Assembly (NCBI GenBank): GCA_019426215.1
Contig: CM033396.1
Location: forward strand, 26,179,101 to 26,243,100
From: Buddleja alternifolia
Taxonomy: Eukaryota; Streptophyta; Magnoliopsida; Lamiales; Scrophulariaceae
DNA: 64,000 nt
Direction of reading: 5' to 3'
The notes beneath the pieces are model-generated. The model ran no database searches. It had not been told where the DNA came from and saw only the letters and a program-made list of their open reading frames with translations. The translations under genes and the position numbers were made by a program. Of this stretch, positions 1-12,855 are shown piece by piece (the stretch's first letter is position 1; the number at the start of each line of letters is the position of its first letter).

Positions 1-1511
1 GCGAAGAAGAAAGCATAAGCACCACATAACTGTGGATATGTGAAATTGATATAATTTACCTCTTCCAGGAAAGGATCTTCTGGTTCACTCTTTGTACTAT
101 ATAAAAACATTTTATCTAAAATTTGGCGTTTCATTTTATAACTTAGAGAAAATGGAAAAGTAAATTTGTTTGAAACTCTAGATTCGACATAATAATTTAT
201 GTTTAACAAAGTGAATTCTTAATAGCCACATGATTAACTCGTGAAACAGAAGACGTCTTTGTGGTTTTCACTGTCCTATTGGAAACCCTTAACTGGCTTT
301 TGAATTCCAACGTTTCAAATTTAAATATTTATACTGCATTATGAGATAGAATATTTGATCCCCATATCATTTAAAAATACGGTGTATAATTGGCTCTTCG
401 ATACAAGATATATTCATAAGGTATATAGGTAAGGATTTTTGAGAAATAAAAACAGAAATCTAGACATCCATGGATGGGTAAACTTTTTTCTTCCATTTTC
501 TTGATTCCATAATTTTCCAATGAAGAGGCACCTATACAGGAGTTAAAGAATTCCATTTGTACTTTCAGGTTATGTATCACTACCTAATGCAACTTGAACT
601 AGCAAATAAAAAGTAAATGATAGATACTTCCCTTTTGAAGGGGAGTTACTTGCTACTTTGGAATTTTCAAATGTCGAAAGTAGACAAACATTATTTGGTC
701 AAATTCATGTATCGCTTTTCCCTCATCAACAATGCCTGAGGCACACTTTTCTCCAACTTCATTAGTTCTTCAACTATGATGGGTAGATGACTGCAGAATT
801 TCCAATTCAATGATTCACCTTAACTCTTTCAGAAAGAATATGTTGAAACTTTGATTCACTCCTGCGATCTGCTAACAGATCACATTTTTTTCATTACAAA
901 GGCTCGATCAGAAGTCACTTTGTGACAATGGGCATATTCGAGTGAGCTATTTGACCTCCAAGGCTGATCCCTTCTCTGCCTCAATTGCGATCTTGTCCAA
1001 GAGTGTGCTCGTGTTAGCTCTCTTGTTTTGTTTACAATTTTGAGGAGCACATTTAAACTAAGAACACCATCCATATTGATATCTTAGATAAAAGAGATGC
1101 AAAACTTGCTATCGCTCAGTAGTCTATAAGTCTCCAAATCTCAGATAGAGTTGAATACATTATCATAACACGGTTGGGTACATGTTCAATATGAGTTTCA
1201 AAATCTTCTATAATTCTTCTTGTCAATTGGCTATACTGCTAGAACATAAATTTGCCAAGAAATTGCTTTTATGTAACATAACATGGTTTTTTGATAAGGT
1301 TCACCATATATTTGTCTCCAATTTGGGAAGGGGAGTGTATATAAGAAAGACCTTTTTGGTCGGAAATTTTGGATTTCTTTTTAACTTTTTTTGATGTACT
1401 ATTCACTGATCATGAAAATTATGATTGGAGTAAACAATTAGTTGTTGAATAGCCTTCTGATGACATTCCCTGTTGCGGAGAAGCAAGTTGACAAAATATA
1501 GTCTGTTGCAG
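1..1511 (+). other. Probable large intron of the E1-beta gene, no coding exon seen
   Basis: This AT-rich stretch ends in an acceptor (TTGCAG, about 1506–1511) directly before an in-phase exon of pyruvate dehydrogenase E1-beta. I searched it for the upstream E1-beta segments that should precede the Cys-Tyr-Ala-Ala-Trp start of that exon and found none, so it is read as one intron of at least 1.5 kb. Short open frames on both strands (for example 880–1074 minus) have no recognisable domain. Confidence 0.5.
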
Positions 1512-3777
1512 TGCTATGCAGCTTGGTACGGTGCTTGCCCAGGATTAAAGGTACTAGCTCCATATTCTTCAGAAGATGCTCGTGGCCTGCTTAAAGCTGC
1601 TATAAGAGATCCAGATCCTGTTGTATTCCTTGAAAATGAATTGCTGTAAGTAGAAGCTATACTTTGATACTTGTGATTTTGGTATCAAACTGAGTTTAAG
1701 TTTTTATATTCCTTGCGGGATTAATTCTTGTGCAGATATGGTGAATCATTCCCTATTTCAGCTGAAGCTCTTGACTCCAGTTTCTGTCTTCCTATTGGGA
1801 AAGCTAAGGTATCCGTCTAGGCTATGTTGTACTCTCTGTTGGCATCTAAATGTTTACTAATTTCTTATTCGTCGTTTTATTGCAGATAGAACGCATTGGA
1901 AAGGATGTGACTATAACTGCTTTCTCAAAGATGGTTGGCTATGCTCTTCAGGTCTGCTGTTCTATTTATGAATCAATTGAGATTGATTATTGAATTTTAT
2001 GATGTGACTTTCTCTGGACTGAACTTTAGATTGTTTTCTGTAAGACCATTGAAAATAAATTGTGTAAGCACAGAGGCAAGATGAGCTATCCTTTGGACAA
2101 TGTTACAATGAATTTGTCAGAATAAGCGTCTATAACGCAGAGAAGATGGAAACTGCAATAGGATAACCAACGAAACTAGTCTTAATTAAATTTCAAAAGA
2201 ACATTCTTATCTTTTAACTTGCAGTTCTTATTTCCCTTGTTAAGTGCTTTAGAGGCGTTGCATCATGGCTTTCACTTGTTAACTGCGGATTTTCATTCAT
2301 TTTCTAGTTTCTTCTGATATGTAAATTGCTAGGCTGGTTAATCTTGTCAGTTCATGACTCCACATGGCTGAAGTGGTAGTCCTGCTCCCAATGTCTGCAA
2401 ATTTTTTCACTATCACATTTTATGTCAAATTTGTAAATTCTCAAGCAAAATGCAGCTTTCTTTCTAACAGTTGGCTCTTGTAACCAAAATTTGCCTGTTT
2501 TCCGTGGTAATTTTCAAACTTCTATGTCAACGAAACCCGTAATTTTTTGTCAATTGAACACGTTTTGGATGCTTTATATGGTGGGATATGAATCTTGCCC
2601 CAACTAAGTCCCCATACTTACTGGAATCAGCTAAATGATATAACCAAATTTAAATTTTCAAATTTGCAATCTTGATCCGTTTTGGTTTTAATCTCAAACT
2701 GACTTTAATCAAATATCCATAGGCTGCTGATATTCTCGCAAAAGATGGAATCAGCGCGGAGGTAACGCAAAATATTCACTTTCGCACATTTTCAATCAGA
2801 GTGAAAAATAGTTCTTTGAATCTCAGTTTTGGGCCCCCCCTTGTGTATGCAGGTGATAAATCTTAGGTCAATTCGCCCACTTGATAGATCCACAATAAAT
2901 GCTTCTGTTAGGAAAACCAATAGGCTCGTAACTCTTGAAGAAGGTTTCCCTCAACATGGCGTTGGCGCTGAGATCTGGTCATTTTTACTCTCTCATATTA
3001 TGTCTCAACTTTTTTTTTTCTATGGTATATGCTTATTTTACGATTATTTTTGGTTTTGCAGTGCAACTGTACTTGAAGATAGTTTTGAGTATCTTGATGC
3101 ACCTGTTGAGAGGATTGCTGGGGCTGATGTTCCCATGCCCTATGCTGCAAATCTCGAGAGAATGGCTGTCCCACAGGTTTGTTCTCTCTTTCTTCTTGTC
3201 CTTGAGTTTATTAGTTTTCCATTTAAGGGTGTTCAATGATTATAAAAAGCTATTGTTCCCTTCAACTAGGGCATGCAATGAAAATGCTATAAAGATATGC
3301 TTCGTCCCCCCAAATTATTTGAGTTAAAGACAATAATTTGATTTTTGGACACACTTCGTCACCAAGTAATTTTGAGTCCATTGTCAATGCTCCTATATTT
3401 AAATAAGATGCTGGTATTAAGATCATGAAAGGAGCTATAGAACCTGTTTATCCAGCGTGTAGCATTCTATGTTTGTTATTTTCCTTTTCTCTGCATTCTT
3501 TCTGACATCATATGTTAATCGTCATCAATCACGTCTTTCCACCTTCATGATCAATAGCAAGTCGCACTCAGAAAAAAAAATACATAAATGTCCATTATCC
3601 TGGATTTATTGATTTGTTTGATATTTTATTAATCATTCTTCTGATTCCAAAAGTTTTTATGTTTGAACGTATTACAGTTCATTTATCTATCTTTGATCTG
3701 TTTGTCAGGTTGATGACATTGTTCGGGCAGCAAAGAGGACCTGTCACCGAACAAGTGCATTGGCTGCAACGGCTTAG
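1512..3777 (+). CDS. PDHB: Pyruvate dehydrogenase E1 component subunit beta, mitochondrial (3' part)
   Basis: This is the beta subunit of the thiamine-diphosphate E1 enzyme, which decarboxylates pyruvate in the mitochondrial pyruvate dehydrogenase complex. Seven exons can be joined in phase: 1512–1645, 1736–1808, 1886–1951, 2723–2761, 2853–2977, 3062–3176 and 3709–3777, with a TAG stop at 3775. All junctions are GT–AG. The 206 visible residues include the stretches [54 protein letters not shown] and [20 protein letters not shown]. These fit the mitochondrial rather than the plastid E1-beta. The C-terminal half is therefore complete (transketolase C-terminal domain plus the end of the pyrimidine-binding domain). 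The family is about 360 residues long, so roughly 150 N-terminal residues with the targeting peptide lie left of the window. The next gene is convergent, 1.07 kb away. Confidence 0.94.
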
Positions 3778-4847
3778 AGTTGCCAGGACCGCAAAATGCT
3801 TCGGCTGTTCCTATATACTTTTATGTCAAAATTATTCTTTGTGCGCCTGAATGATATTACGTCTGCCCACACAATGGATTGACAAGTTTTACTCTTTGCT
3901 GTTTAAGATAACAAAAAAAGAAAAAATTGTTGGAAATAAGGTCCTGATGTATACTTTTTACATTCATGGCTTTTTTTTTTGAGAATGTTGAACTATACCA
4001 ACTGCTGATTGAAGAAACTGAGGAAGGAAGAAGCATAAGCTTTTGTGCAAATTTTTCTCTTTGTTAAATTGTGATTGTGATGCTATCTGGTTCTGACTGT
4101 ATTGTTGGACAAAATCCAGTTATTACATTTGACTAGAGATTTTCAGCTTCATGTGTGATACTGTCCTAAAATTTAGCATTCGACTTGTAACCACTCATGT
4201 ACATTATAATTGCAAGCATCCATAAACTAAATCGGAGACAAATGTAGCCATATTTTAAAATTAAAATTAAATAAAGATGTTTGCTGGACAGCGAGAGCAA
4301 ACTCCAAATACTTCTAATATCCTACAAGGAAGAAATAATAGATGAATTCAAAATGTTCACATTCAATATTTCAACTAATCAACATAGTGTAACAAACCCC
4401 ATCCAGGTAAACAAACTGTGCCACTTCTTTAGAATTGATGGAGCTTAGTCAATTAACGGGTGTTGTTAGAGGGGTTATTCGACTTGAATCGTTTAACATT
4501 CCTAACTTTAGATTCTCAATGTAAGGTAATAGTACTCCTTATTTCATTTACTTGTTCGGTGTATTTGAAAATTGGTGTACTGATCCTTTTTGTTATATAA
4601 AAGGGAGGAGCTCGAAAAAACACCCCACCATGACATAGGTGGTTTTTGATGAAAAAAGAAAAACCTAGTGTAACAACCCTTTCTAAATCTACCAAAATAC
4701 AGAATAAATAAAAATGTTTTTTGAAAAACGCGCGTTAGCATGATCCTATGTTTCACCAATAAAATGAATGACCATTGCATGCCTCGAGAGTTTGAGCATC
4801 ACCATCTTGATCATGAAATCTTCGGTGGAGCCTAATTTCCACCTTGA
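3778..4847. other. Convergent intergenic spacer
   Basis: Region between the stop codons of the E1-beta gene (+) and the TTC4-like gene (–). It must hold both 3' UTRs and poly(A) sites; an AATAAA-like signal is visible near 4268. I see no gene. The last 40 bases contain an imperfect 37-bp tandem copy of the end of the TTC4-like last exon. Confidence 0.5.
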
Positions 4848-7800
4848 TCACGCAATGTTTGGCGGAGCCCAATTTCCAGACTTGAAATCCTTATAAAAGC
4901 TGGACTTTTTGGAAATGACGTAAAATACTGCAACCAACACACGACATAACGAAAAATTAAAGAAATGAATTGAGTTATCATAATTGCATAAACACTGATT
5001 ATTGTCTTTCGAAAAAGAGACAAACCAGGAATTCCAGGGACGACAATATCAGGGCTTTTCAGAATATCATGGAGAGTTCTCCTCTCATTCGCCCTCACCC
5101 ATTTTGGACCATTGCCTGAAAATGATGAATGAAGACACTTATATTTCTGCAAATTTTACTACATGAAACTGCGTAATTTGAAAGATTATCACATTCTTTA
5201 CGCACATGATGAACTTATGCACAACCTATTTTTATAGTATAGCATATCAAGTCAAACAACAAAAGCTATAATTCAGCCCCTCAAAAACTCAGCATTGAAC
5301 TTATCCATACCAAATCTAAAATGGTCAGAAATGAAACACCTATTCCGGAGTTGTGGTTGGCTAAAGAGGAAGTTTTGTAAAAGGGATCAGACACGTCCAA
5401 CTTTTCTAGTCTAGAAGGGTATTTTCATCATTATTGTGGCATTAAATTCTAGTTATATGTAGAGTCAGCATGTCTTTTAATCTATAAGTCAGAAATCAAT
5501 AAAAATCTCTAGTAACGTATAAACCATGTAAATCACGTTGTTGTGTGTGTGAATTTCCTCTTAATATTCTTCACACATGATTAGCTCCTAACTGGATAAA
5601 GTCAATATATTATCTTCAGGGGGGCTTTCAAACTCACTCGGACTAACTTTAATGCTATATTTGGGTAAGTCAGTGAGGAAAATGAGGAGGAAAAAAAATG
5701 GTCCAAAAAACGAACCAGGAGGTTACGTTAAGCGCAAGCAGGAAAACTGTGTTCCTTAATATTTTGCTCATTAAAATCTATGGCTGAAACATAGCTTAAA
5801 TTAAACATGGGTGTGAGAGATAATCCCCCATAGTCATGATTGGAACAATCGTTAGTTATTAGGTAAGAGGAACTAGTGCAGAAATAGAAGGGCAGCTGGG
5901 ATCGAAAGTTAGTTTTTTTAAGTTTTCCTGTCAAGAAGATTTTTGCTTTAAATATGTCTTCAAGACTTGTGTATGGTCAATTTATCCATATCCCGGGTGA
6001 TATTTTATAGTAGGGTTTACTTCCAATATGATTATTTAGCAACCTTGTTCTTTGTTTCTGAATGATAGCCAAACATATTCTGGAAATTGGTTCAACGATA
6101 GGCAATGGTAATGTCCTGGATTGTACATCCTTTTTGTGTAACAGGGCTCACCATCTAGATAAAGCCAAATCAGATGCCTAACACAGATGTCAGAAACAAT
6201 CATGTTAAAATGAATAGCATACAGAACTGTTGAAAGGAAAATACATTGCTTTATGTCATAAATCATATGAAGAGCTTCGACATAATGGGGTTATTCTTTT
6301 ACGTCCGGTACAAAAGTCCACATAAATGACAAAATTACTTTGTGGTATTTCGACAAAATATTCGGACACTTCATTAAGTTTGTGCAGAAAAAAGCCATCA
6401 ATATCTATACTTAAGCATAAATTCTGTAAAGCATTTATAAAACTTGTCAAAGTTGTAGCAAATGGATATGTGTAGTTATAGCTAAAGTAACACAATCATA
6501 TTATGAGCACTTGGTTTCCACATGTACTTTTTTCTGTTGTGTTTTGTCCAGCAGTGTAGGTGTTTGGGTAAAGATGTGTGTTAGTTAAATTTCCATGGTG
6601 AAGTATATGTTCGCAGTATCATGAGAAGGTAAAAACATACCACTTGCAACTGAACTAGGAGCAGCATCAGTCTCTTCAACACCAAACTTTTCCAGGTGAG
6701 AAGCAGCCGTCCCATCTAAGAGACAACGTAGAATTTCTTTCTTGGACAAACAAACTCCAGAATCTGCCTGTTCAATCAAAATTTTAGCCCCCAACAAATG
6801 AAAAACAATAAGATACTTAAGATGCTCATTAACTGAATAGGATACTTGTATAGAAATTTTAAAGAGCTCTAAGACTTCTCCTTCTAAAGAAACCTAAATA
6901 GGATACCTGATGATTAGAATCTTTGAGCCCTAAACACTTCCAGATAACTAACACTCTACCTAAGTCTGAGAACAAAATAAATAACACGTAAAAATGGAGC
7001 AAGAACAACTAATAAAACCCTTGTCACCATGTATTTATCAGATTACCAAACTAATCTTGACTCTAAAACAAACGAATACCATGCTAAATGAATTATACTT
7101 GCTTTCCAACATGTAAGACGTTGAATATCTCATTCTAGAGTGATAATTTCATCCTAAAGCCAACAAATCATATCCTCCAGATCACCATTAGCTAATAAAA
7201 TACTTAGAAGCATTCTCTAAAAGCTTTCTTGTAGTCTTTGCCAGTTTTCCCCTAGCACACCATCACGAGAGTTGGGTGAAGCTAACTTAGCGAGTCACGC
7301 AAGATGCGGGTCGAAGAGCTAAGTGCCGCATGATGCGTTAATAAGAGACTAATTCCTTGAGAACGTGATAAGTACCCTCTTTCACATAAACTTTCAAATC
7401 AATATTGCACCCTAATGCAGAATACATCTTCACATTGTAAGCTTAGTAATCCAATAGAAACGTATAGTGTATTGAACATTAAACCTTTCATACTTGAGAA
7501 GTTTCCTATTCTCTAACAATGGCTAAGACTTCTTAACAATTAGATTTAAATCCTTACTAAAAGATATAAACAATATAACTAAAATAAGCACATAGTCTTG
7601 TTGTATTAGATTTGCTTACCTCATAGTATAACTCAAGAGCATCACGAGTGTATGCATTTTTTGTATCCCAGGGCAAAGGCGGACTACTCTCTGAGAACAT
7701 GTTTGGAAGCTAAGGATCACAAAAAGCATTTTTACAACTATAACATTCATCAGCATCTGTACCGGCTATATACTAAACACTAATCACTCATGACAACAAT

Positions 7801-8811
7801 CTACAAAAGGAAAATTTTAAAAATCATAAAATGTATTGTAAGGATATCATGTCAAGATGAACTGAAAACATGTCGGTCTCACAGAAATCCTCAATGATGT
7901 CACTGGACTTAACTTCCGCATAGAGAAGGAGAACGGGCCAGTGAAGAATATTGTTTTTGTCCAGCATTGGTTTTTTAATTCCAGTGAGTTCTTGATACAT
8001 TGCCTTCCCAATTTTTACCTGTCTATCCTCAAAGGCAGAGACAAGGCCCTGTATCATTTCAACTTGAAAGATCAAAAAACATGTCAAAAACATTTTAGCA
8101 GTCAACTTGCAATAAACACCATAATTTTAAACCTTAGCTAAAGCCAGAGCCTTGGAAACTTCAATTTCACGTTGTTCATTTTCGGATATCTTCGTATTTA
8201 TTTGGCTGGATAGCTTTTTCAGTTCTTCGTTGTCTTGAGACTGCTGAAGGCCTTTTTCACAATATGATTTGGCTTCATCCAACTGATTGAGTGATAGTGA
8301 TGCTTTGACTGCCCTATAAAGTGCCTAAATGTCAATGACAATGTTAGTGATTGAGTGAAAAGTGCCTAAATGGGTGATATGAAGAAAGGAACATTAAAAC
8401 ATAACCTTAACATTTGTTGGAGAAAGTTTAACAGCCTCCTCAGCATCCTGGAGAGCTCGTCTATAATTTCCGAGGAGCAGATTTACATGAGCCCTATTAG
8501 AATAAAGTAGAGAGCTCTCCGAATCGTTTAAAGCCTTCTGATTAATGGCCCTCGTGTAGCAATCAATTGCATCTGAATAGTGTTTCTTCCCCTTTTTTAC
8601 ATACTCATTACCCTTGTCCTGAAGAAGAAGAAGAAGAAGGCATAGAAAACCAAAACAAATCGTTCTTCATCAGACAAATTATTAATAAAACAAAAATGGT
8701 AAGAACCTTGAGTTCGATAGCAGCAGAGTGTTTGATGGCAGAAATAGCTTGAAGGTCGATTATTTCTTCATTGGTTTTGGGTTCTGAACCAGCCTCCATC
8801 CATAGAGCCAT
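4848..8811 (-). CDS. TTC4: TTC4/CNS1-type tetratricopeptide co-chaperone
   Basis: Probable Hsp90/Hsp70 co-chaperone of the TTC4 (yeast Cns1, fly Dpit47) family, acting in cytosol and nucleus. Eight exons join in phase from the ATG at 8811: 8811–8707, 8618–8406, 8324–8133, 8048–7848, 7700–7620, 6767–6641, 5115–5026 and 4927–4848, giving 362 residues. Residues about 36–140 form three TPR units (GNEYVKKGKKHYSDAIDCYT; YSNRAHVNLLLGNYRRAL; YRAVKASLSLNQLDEAKSYC). From about residue 175 the C-terminal wheel-type domain follows, with KIGKAMYQELTGIKKPMLDK, ILHWPVLLLYAE, SPPLPWD, ERRTLHDIL and FYVISKKSSFYKDFKSGNW. All introns but one are GT–AG. The intron at 7701–7847 looks U12-type AT–AC and is listed separately. 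The start MALWMEAGSEP is the only upstream ATG in frame. The length and domain order are those of the family. Confidence 0.93.
7701..7847 (-). other. U12-type AT–AC intron of the TTC4-like gene
   Basis: On the minus strand the exon ends HLDM and the next bases are ATATCCTTAC, matching the U12 donor consensus ATATCCTT. The intron ends GATCCTTAGCTTCCAAAC before ATG TTC TCA. ATCCTTAGC resembles the U12 branch site TTCCTTRAY (7 of 9), about 10 bases from the terminal AC. No GT donor near the end of the conserved block keeps the frame. Joining at AT–AC gives HLDM|MFSESSPPLPWD, the continuity expected for this family. Length 147 bases, phase 0. An AT–AG variant (…CCTTAG|CTTCCAAAC) would insert three residues and cannot be excluded from sequence alone. 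Confidence 0.8.
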
Positions 8812-9032
8812 GGCAATTGTTGGCGGAATTAATTAGAAGAATCAATTCAAGATGAACTTGAATGAACTCGCAGCCAGTAATACACTTTTTTTCTTTTTCG
8901 AACAGAAGTAATAGACTGTTTTGGCTGGGCTTTCCCTCTCATATGGTCTGGGCTGCCAGACTAATAAATTAAAAACTACGGTTGATTTTTGGAAAAATTA
9001 CACTTTTTCCCCCGTACGATAAGTAAATATTA

Positions 9033-10412
9033 TGCTAGGAAATTTCATGTTAGATATTTTGATGATGATAAGATAAATTTTATGTTAGACCTCAAAGATA
9101 TGTAAGTTTATCTTTGTTAGAATATGTATAAGCGTTTAAAGTTATCAAGTTATAATTTTTCATTAAGGTTTTTTTATCTTGAAGTTTTAGACTAGTATTT
9201 AGCCCTTGAATTATAATAGAATTCTAGGTGAGTCTATCAAAGTAAAATCGAATATCAGCATCTGAAAACTTTGTAGATAAAAGATTCTTTAAGCAACTGT
9301 CAAGCGCCTAAAAATCATTCAAGGTGATCACGCCACAAGCGCCTGTCGTCATCTAAATTAAATCCGAAGTCAATGTGCTCTTAAATGCAACTTTCAACAG
9401 ACATTTAATTCCAACGGGAATTAAATTCAAATGCATTAAATGCTTGATCAGAGCATTAAATGTGATAAGGACCACTGGCGTACGGATAAGCCTTCCCCAT
9501 TGGCTGTCAACTCAAAGTAGGTCTGCTACTAACTCTGTGCAGCAGAATTTTTAGAGATGTCAGAAAAGATTAAGTCATGCGCCTAATGTTTAACACACTC
9601 ATGCTTGTGTCCAACGGACAAATCCCGAGAAAAGTCTATACATAGAAACTCACAGCTCAACCCTAAATACCGAGAATTACTATCAAAAACTTGATATACA
9701 CTTGCGCTGTTGAAATCTATATTCAACCCTAAAAGCTCAAAACCTCCATAGCCAAAATTTCTTTGAGCTTAAACATCTCTACAGCCAAACCAATATCTCT
9801 TACCTCTTCATAGAAGAACTATCATTTTCTAAAGAGATATTACAAAAGTGTTTGAACTTTTCAAATCAAACAAACTGTGATAAAACCCATCAACCTCTTC
9901 AATCTGTGTGACGAAGTTGTTGAAGACAAAGCAGTATTTCTATGTGAGAGAAGCTTATTAGAATCATATCTTAGTCGAGTTGAAATCTTTGTGATCAGGG
10001 AACTCGAGATCAAATCTTCACCATTTGATATTGCGTTGAAGCTATCTTTGTGAAGTTTCGTGATTCATTTTAGTTAATTCCTCCTGTGTGGAAAGTAATA
10101 GAAGGATATAGTTGGGATTCCACAAATCCGGTGAACCTTACAATTTTCGTGTCTTATTTACTTACTGTTTTATTGCTTTATTTATTACTATTTTCATACA
10201 TTATCATAAAGCATACTTTATTAAATTTCTAAGAGCGACTAAATATTTTCATACGCCTAGTTATTCACTCTAAGAGACTTGTACAAAACTTCCGCTATGC
10301 TAACCCTGATATAAGTGTTGAGCGTCTTATCCATCTTGATTAAGCACTCAAAACTATTGTCTATGTTACCTTTCTAAAAACAAGTCTTAAAATTCAAAAG
10401 AATTTCAGGGCA
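9033..10412 (+). mobile_element. Copia (Sirevirus-like) LTR, solo or truncated copy
   Basis: This segment starts TGCTAGGAAATTTCATGTTA and is related along its length to the 5' LTR of the copia element at 53408. Shared blocks include the start, AATTCTAGGTGAGTCTAT, CCAACGGG...AAATTCAAATGCATTAAATGC, GAAGCTTATTAGA/GAAGCTTGAAGA, GGGATT followed by GTGAACCTTACAA, and TTCCGCTRTGCTAACCCTGAT. Similarity ends near TTTCAGGG at about 10412. No primer binding site or internal region follows, so this is a solo or truncated LTR. The bases before it (TATTA) do not recur right after the end, so no target duplication was found. Confidence 0.75.
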
Positions 10413-11212
10413 CATAACTGAAGTATGTAAAATATGACTTGAAAAAATATTACTTATTACAAACAAATATAATTTCAACGTGTACAAGTTAAAACATTAT
10501 TAATGAAAAAACATGGCTCAAAATGTATTTTATCATAAGTTTATTTTCTTTGAATCACACAATGCTAGTATCAAAATAATTCATGACTATAAAATTATAA
10601 GTTTTTCCAGCAAAACTTACATTACTGTAAATTTGTAATATTAAATTATTAATTATACGATATTGAAGAAAATAATGTTACAATACACATTTCAAGTCTT
10701 TATGTTAAAAGCTATAAATTGCATTTTTCTCATTTCACAAAAATATCACATTCTTTTTCTAATAACTAAAAAAAGTCAATTTGTTTTTCAGACTTTTGTT
10801 TTGGCAAAATCATCACCAAACTTCACTAGAAAATAATCTATTTAATAAAGAATAATTTTGTTTATTAACAACACTATCAATTTCATAAAAAATACAATAT
10901 TCCTAAAAACTTTCATTGAATAATTAGAAGAATAACATAAACTATGTAGTCGAGTTTAACAATATGCGTTGAGATCAATTTTCATCTATATATTAATATC
11001 TATCCACCAATAAAAATTATTTCTTTGTACAATATCATCGTGTTTTATCACAAATAATTTAGTTCTAACTTTCATATTGGTAATTCATGACATATTCGGT
11101 AAGTGCATACTTATTATAATATAGTACAAATATATTTGTGTAAATAAGAAATCATATATCATTTTGAAATGAGGGGTATTACATAATGGTGATTAATAAA
11201 TTAATACTATAT
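10413..11212. other. AT-rich intergenic stretch without recognised features
   Basis: About 800 bases of AT-rich sequence between two LTR copies. I find no gene, RNA or structured repeat here. Confidence 0.5.
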
Positions 11213-12855
11213 ATAGGTGTTAGTGTTATGCCCTCAAATGACATAAGAGGATAGAATTATAGGGCATTGAATTGTAACTAAACATTCTTATATTAATAAA
11301 AGGCTTTTCATGTTGTTTCTTATAGACATTTGTAAGGTTTAGTAAACAACGTATAATCCTTAATAGTAAGGCGACCCTTCTACTCCCTATGGGTTAGGAA
11401 GAGTGACACTAGAAGAGTTTGATCCTTAGTATCTAAATTGGTTCGCAAGTCAAAGAGAGTATTGACTGGACATCATTACTGGATAAAGACTTGTATGATA
11501 TAAGTTTTGACAAGAAAGTGCCAGTGGAACACTATGAGTATGTTAGTGGGAACTTATGTCATAGACACATCAGTTAGACTGGTGTGTTCAAACACGGCTC
11601 GTATCAGTTATATCACATGGGTTTTCACTCAATGACACTCAATGACAAAACTGATTAGTTGTGGTAGGTACGCATGAACTTTAAACATGAGTAATCATGT
11701 TGAAGATGTGCTTATGACATCAAGTCTGTCATTAGAATTGTTAGATCCAATTCACCCCTCGGTGGAGTAGACCTCGAAGTGTGGTTTGATAGGCAAGTAA
11801 CAATCTTAACTGATTAGCAAAATGGAATTTATTCTCTCATAAGTGAATGAACTAAATATCCTATGCCGTCATGAATGAGTGAGGACAAAGACTTTGGCCA
11901 AAGCATTAGAGATACTCATGTTGGACATAAGAGTATACTCAGTGACCCCGATTCATTATGAGCAGAGCATATGGTCAAGTCCTATGAGTTTGACTAAACC
12001 ATGACTCTCACTTGACTAAGATATATGAATAAAAGGTTTATACTCGTATGGTATTCACAGTGTGAAAGATTTGGAATGATTCTATTAATTCGTTCTCAAT
12101 TGGGATATGATGTGGGCAACGAGACTGGCTTGGTGTTACCCACATCCTTTTGGCTTCCTCTCAATAGTCTTTTGAGATGAACCTAAAGAGCCGGACTTAA
12201 AGGAATTGCAAAGGAAAAATTATGGAATAAGACTTCAGAGATTTTTTGGTATTTGATATCGCAATTAATTAATTAATTTAAATCATTAGATGATTTTATT
12301 AATTAATTAAGTTAATGTGTTAATTAATTTCTTTAGAAAATTAATTATAGAAGTAACGTGGATTAATTAATTATTTAATTGATTTATTTATTAAATAAAT
12401 AATATTAATTAAATTAAAGCCATAAACCTGGACTAAGCCTGAGGGCTTAAAACGCCCAAGTAGGAGTCCATCAAGGACGCCCAGACCTTAGTTTGTTTAG
12501 GTTTAATTATTTCTCATGTAGTATAAATACTATTTAGTGAAATAATTAACTCTAGCCTCATATAATTATCTTTCTCTCCAAGTCAAAAGTTCTACTTCTC
12601 TCTCTCTCTCTCTAGCCGTCCTTAAGGGGAAGAAGAAGAAGAAGAAGAATTTTTTGCTCTCAATTCCGGCGTGGTGATTTAGAGGCAGTGAATGTTTCGC
12701 TGTTTGGAAAAGGGATCAAAAGCTGGTTCAAATTTTTCAATAACACGAAGAAAGGTACACTTTATGTAACATGATTTGAATACATGAAATCGGAGATGAA
12801 CCACCGTGTGATTTAAATTTCTGCTGCGTTTTATATGCCAAAACCCAACAATAGG
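11213..12855 (+). mobile_element. Solo LTR with 5-bp target duplication
   Basis: The LTR proper is 11218–12850 (1633 bp), starting TGTTAGTGTTATGCCCTCAA and ending CCCAACA. It is flanked on both sides by ATAGG (11213–11217 and 12851–12855). It is homologous to the LTR at 29458–31237: TTATGCCCTCARATG near the start, CTACTCCCTATGGGTTAGGA, the CACATGGGTTTTCACTC block, AATTCACCCYTYGGTGG, an ATTAATTAA-rich belt, the YTAGCCGTC region and the CGCTGCGTTT...CCCAACA end. A TATA-like sequence (GTATAAATAC, near 12521) and a CT microsatellite (about 12594–12615) lie in the presumed promoter and leader. No internal region remains, so intra-element recombination is the likely origin. Confidence 0.9.

Noticed and set aside
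1..1511. Possible upstream exons of PDHB or a small separate gene (open frames at 371–580 and 880–1074, minus; 1182–1394, plus)
   Set aside because: None encodes the expected E1-beta segments, and none shows a recognisable domain; treated as intron.
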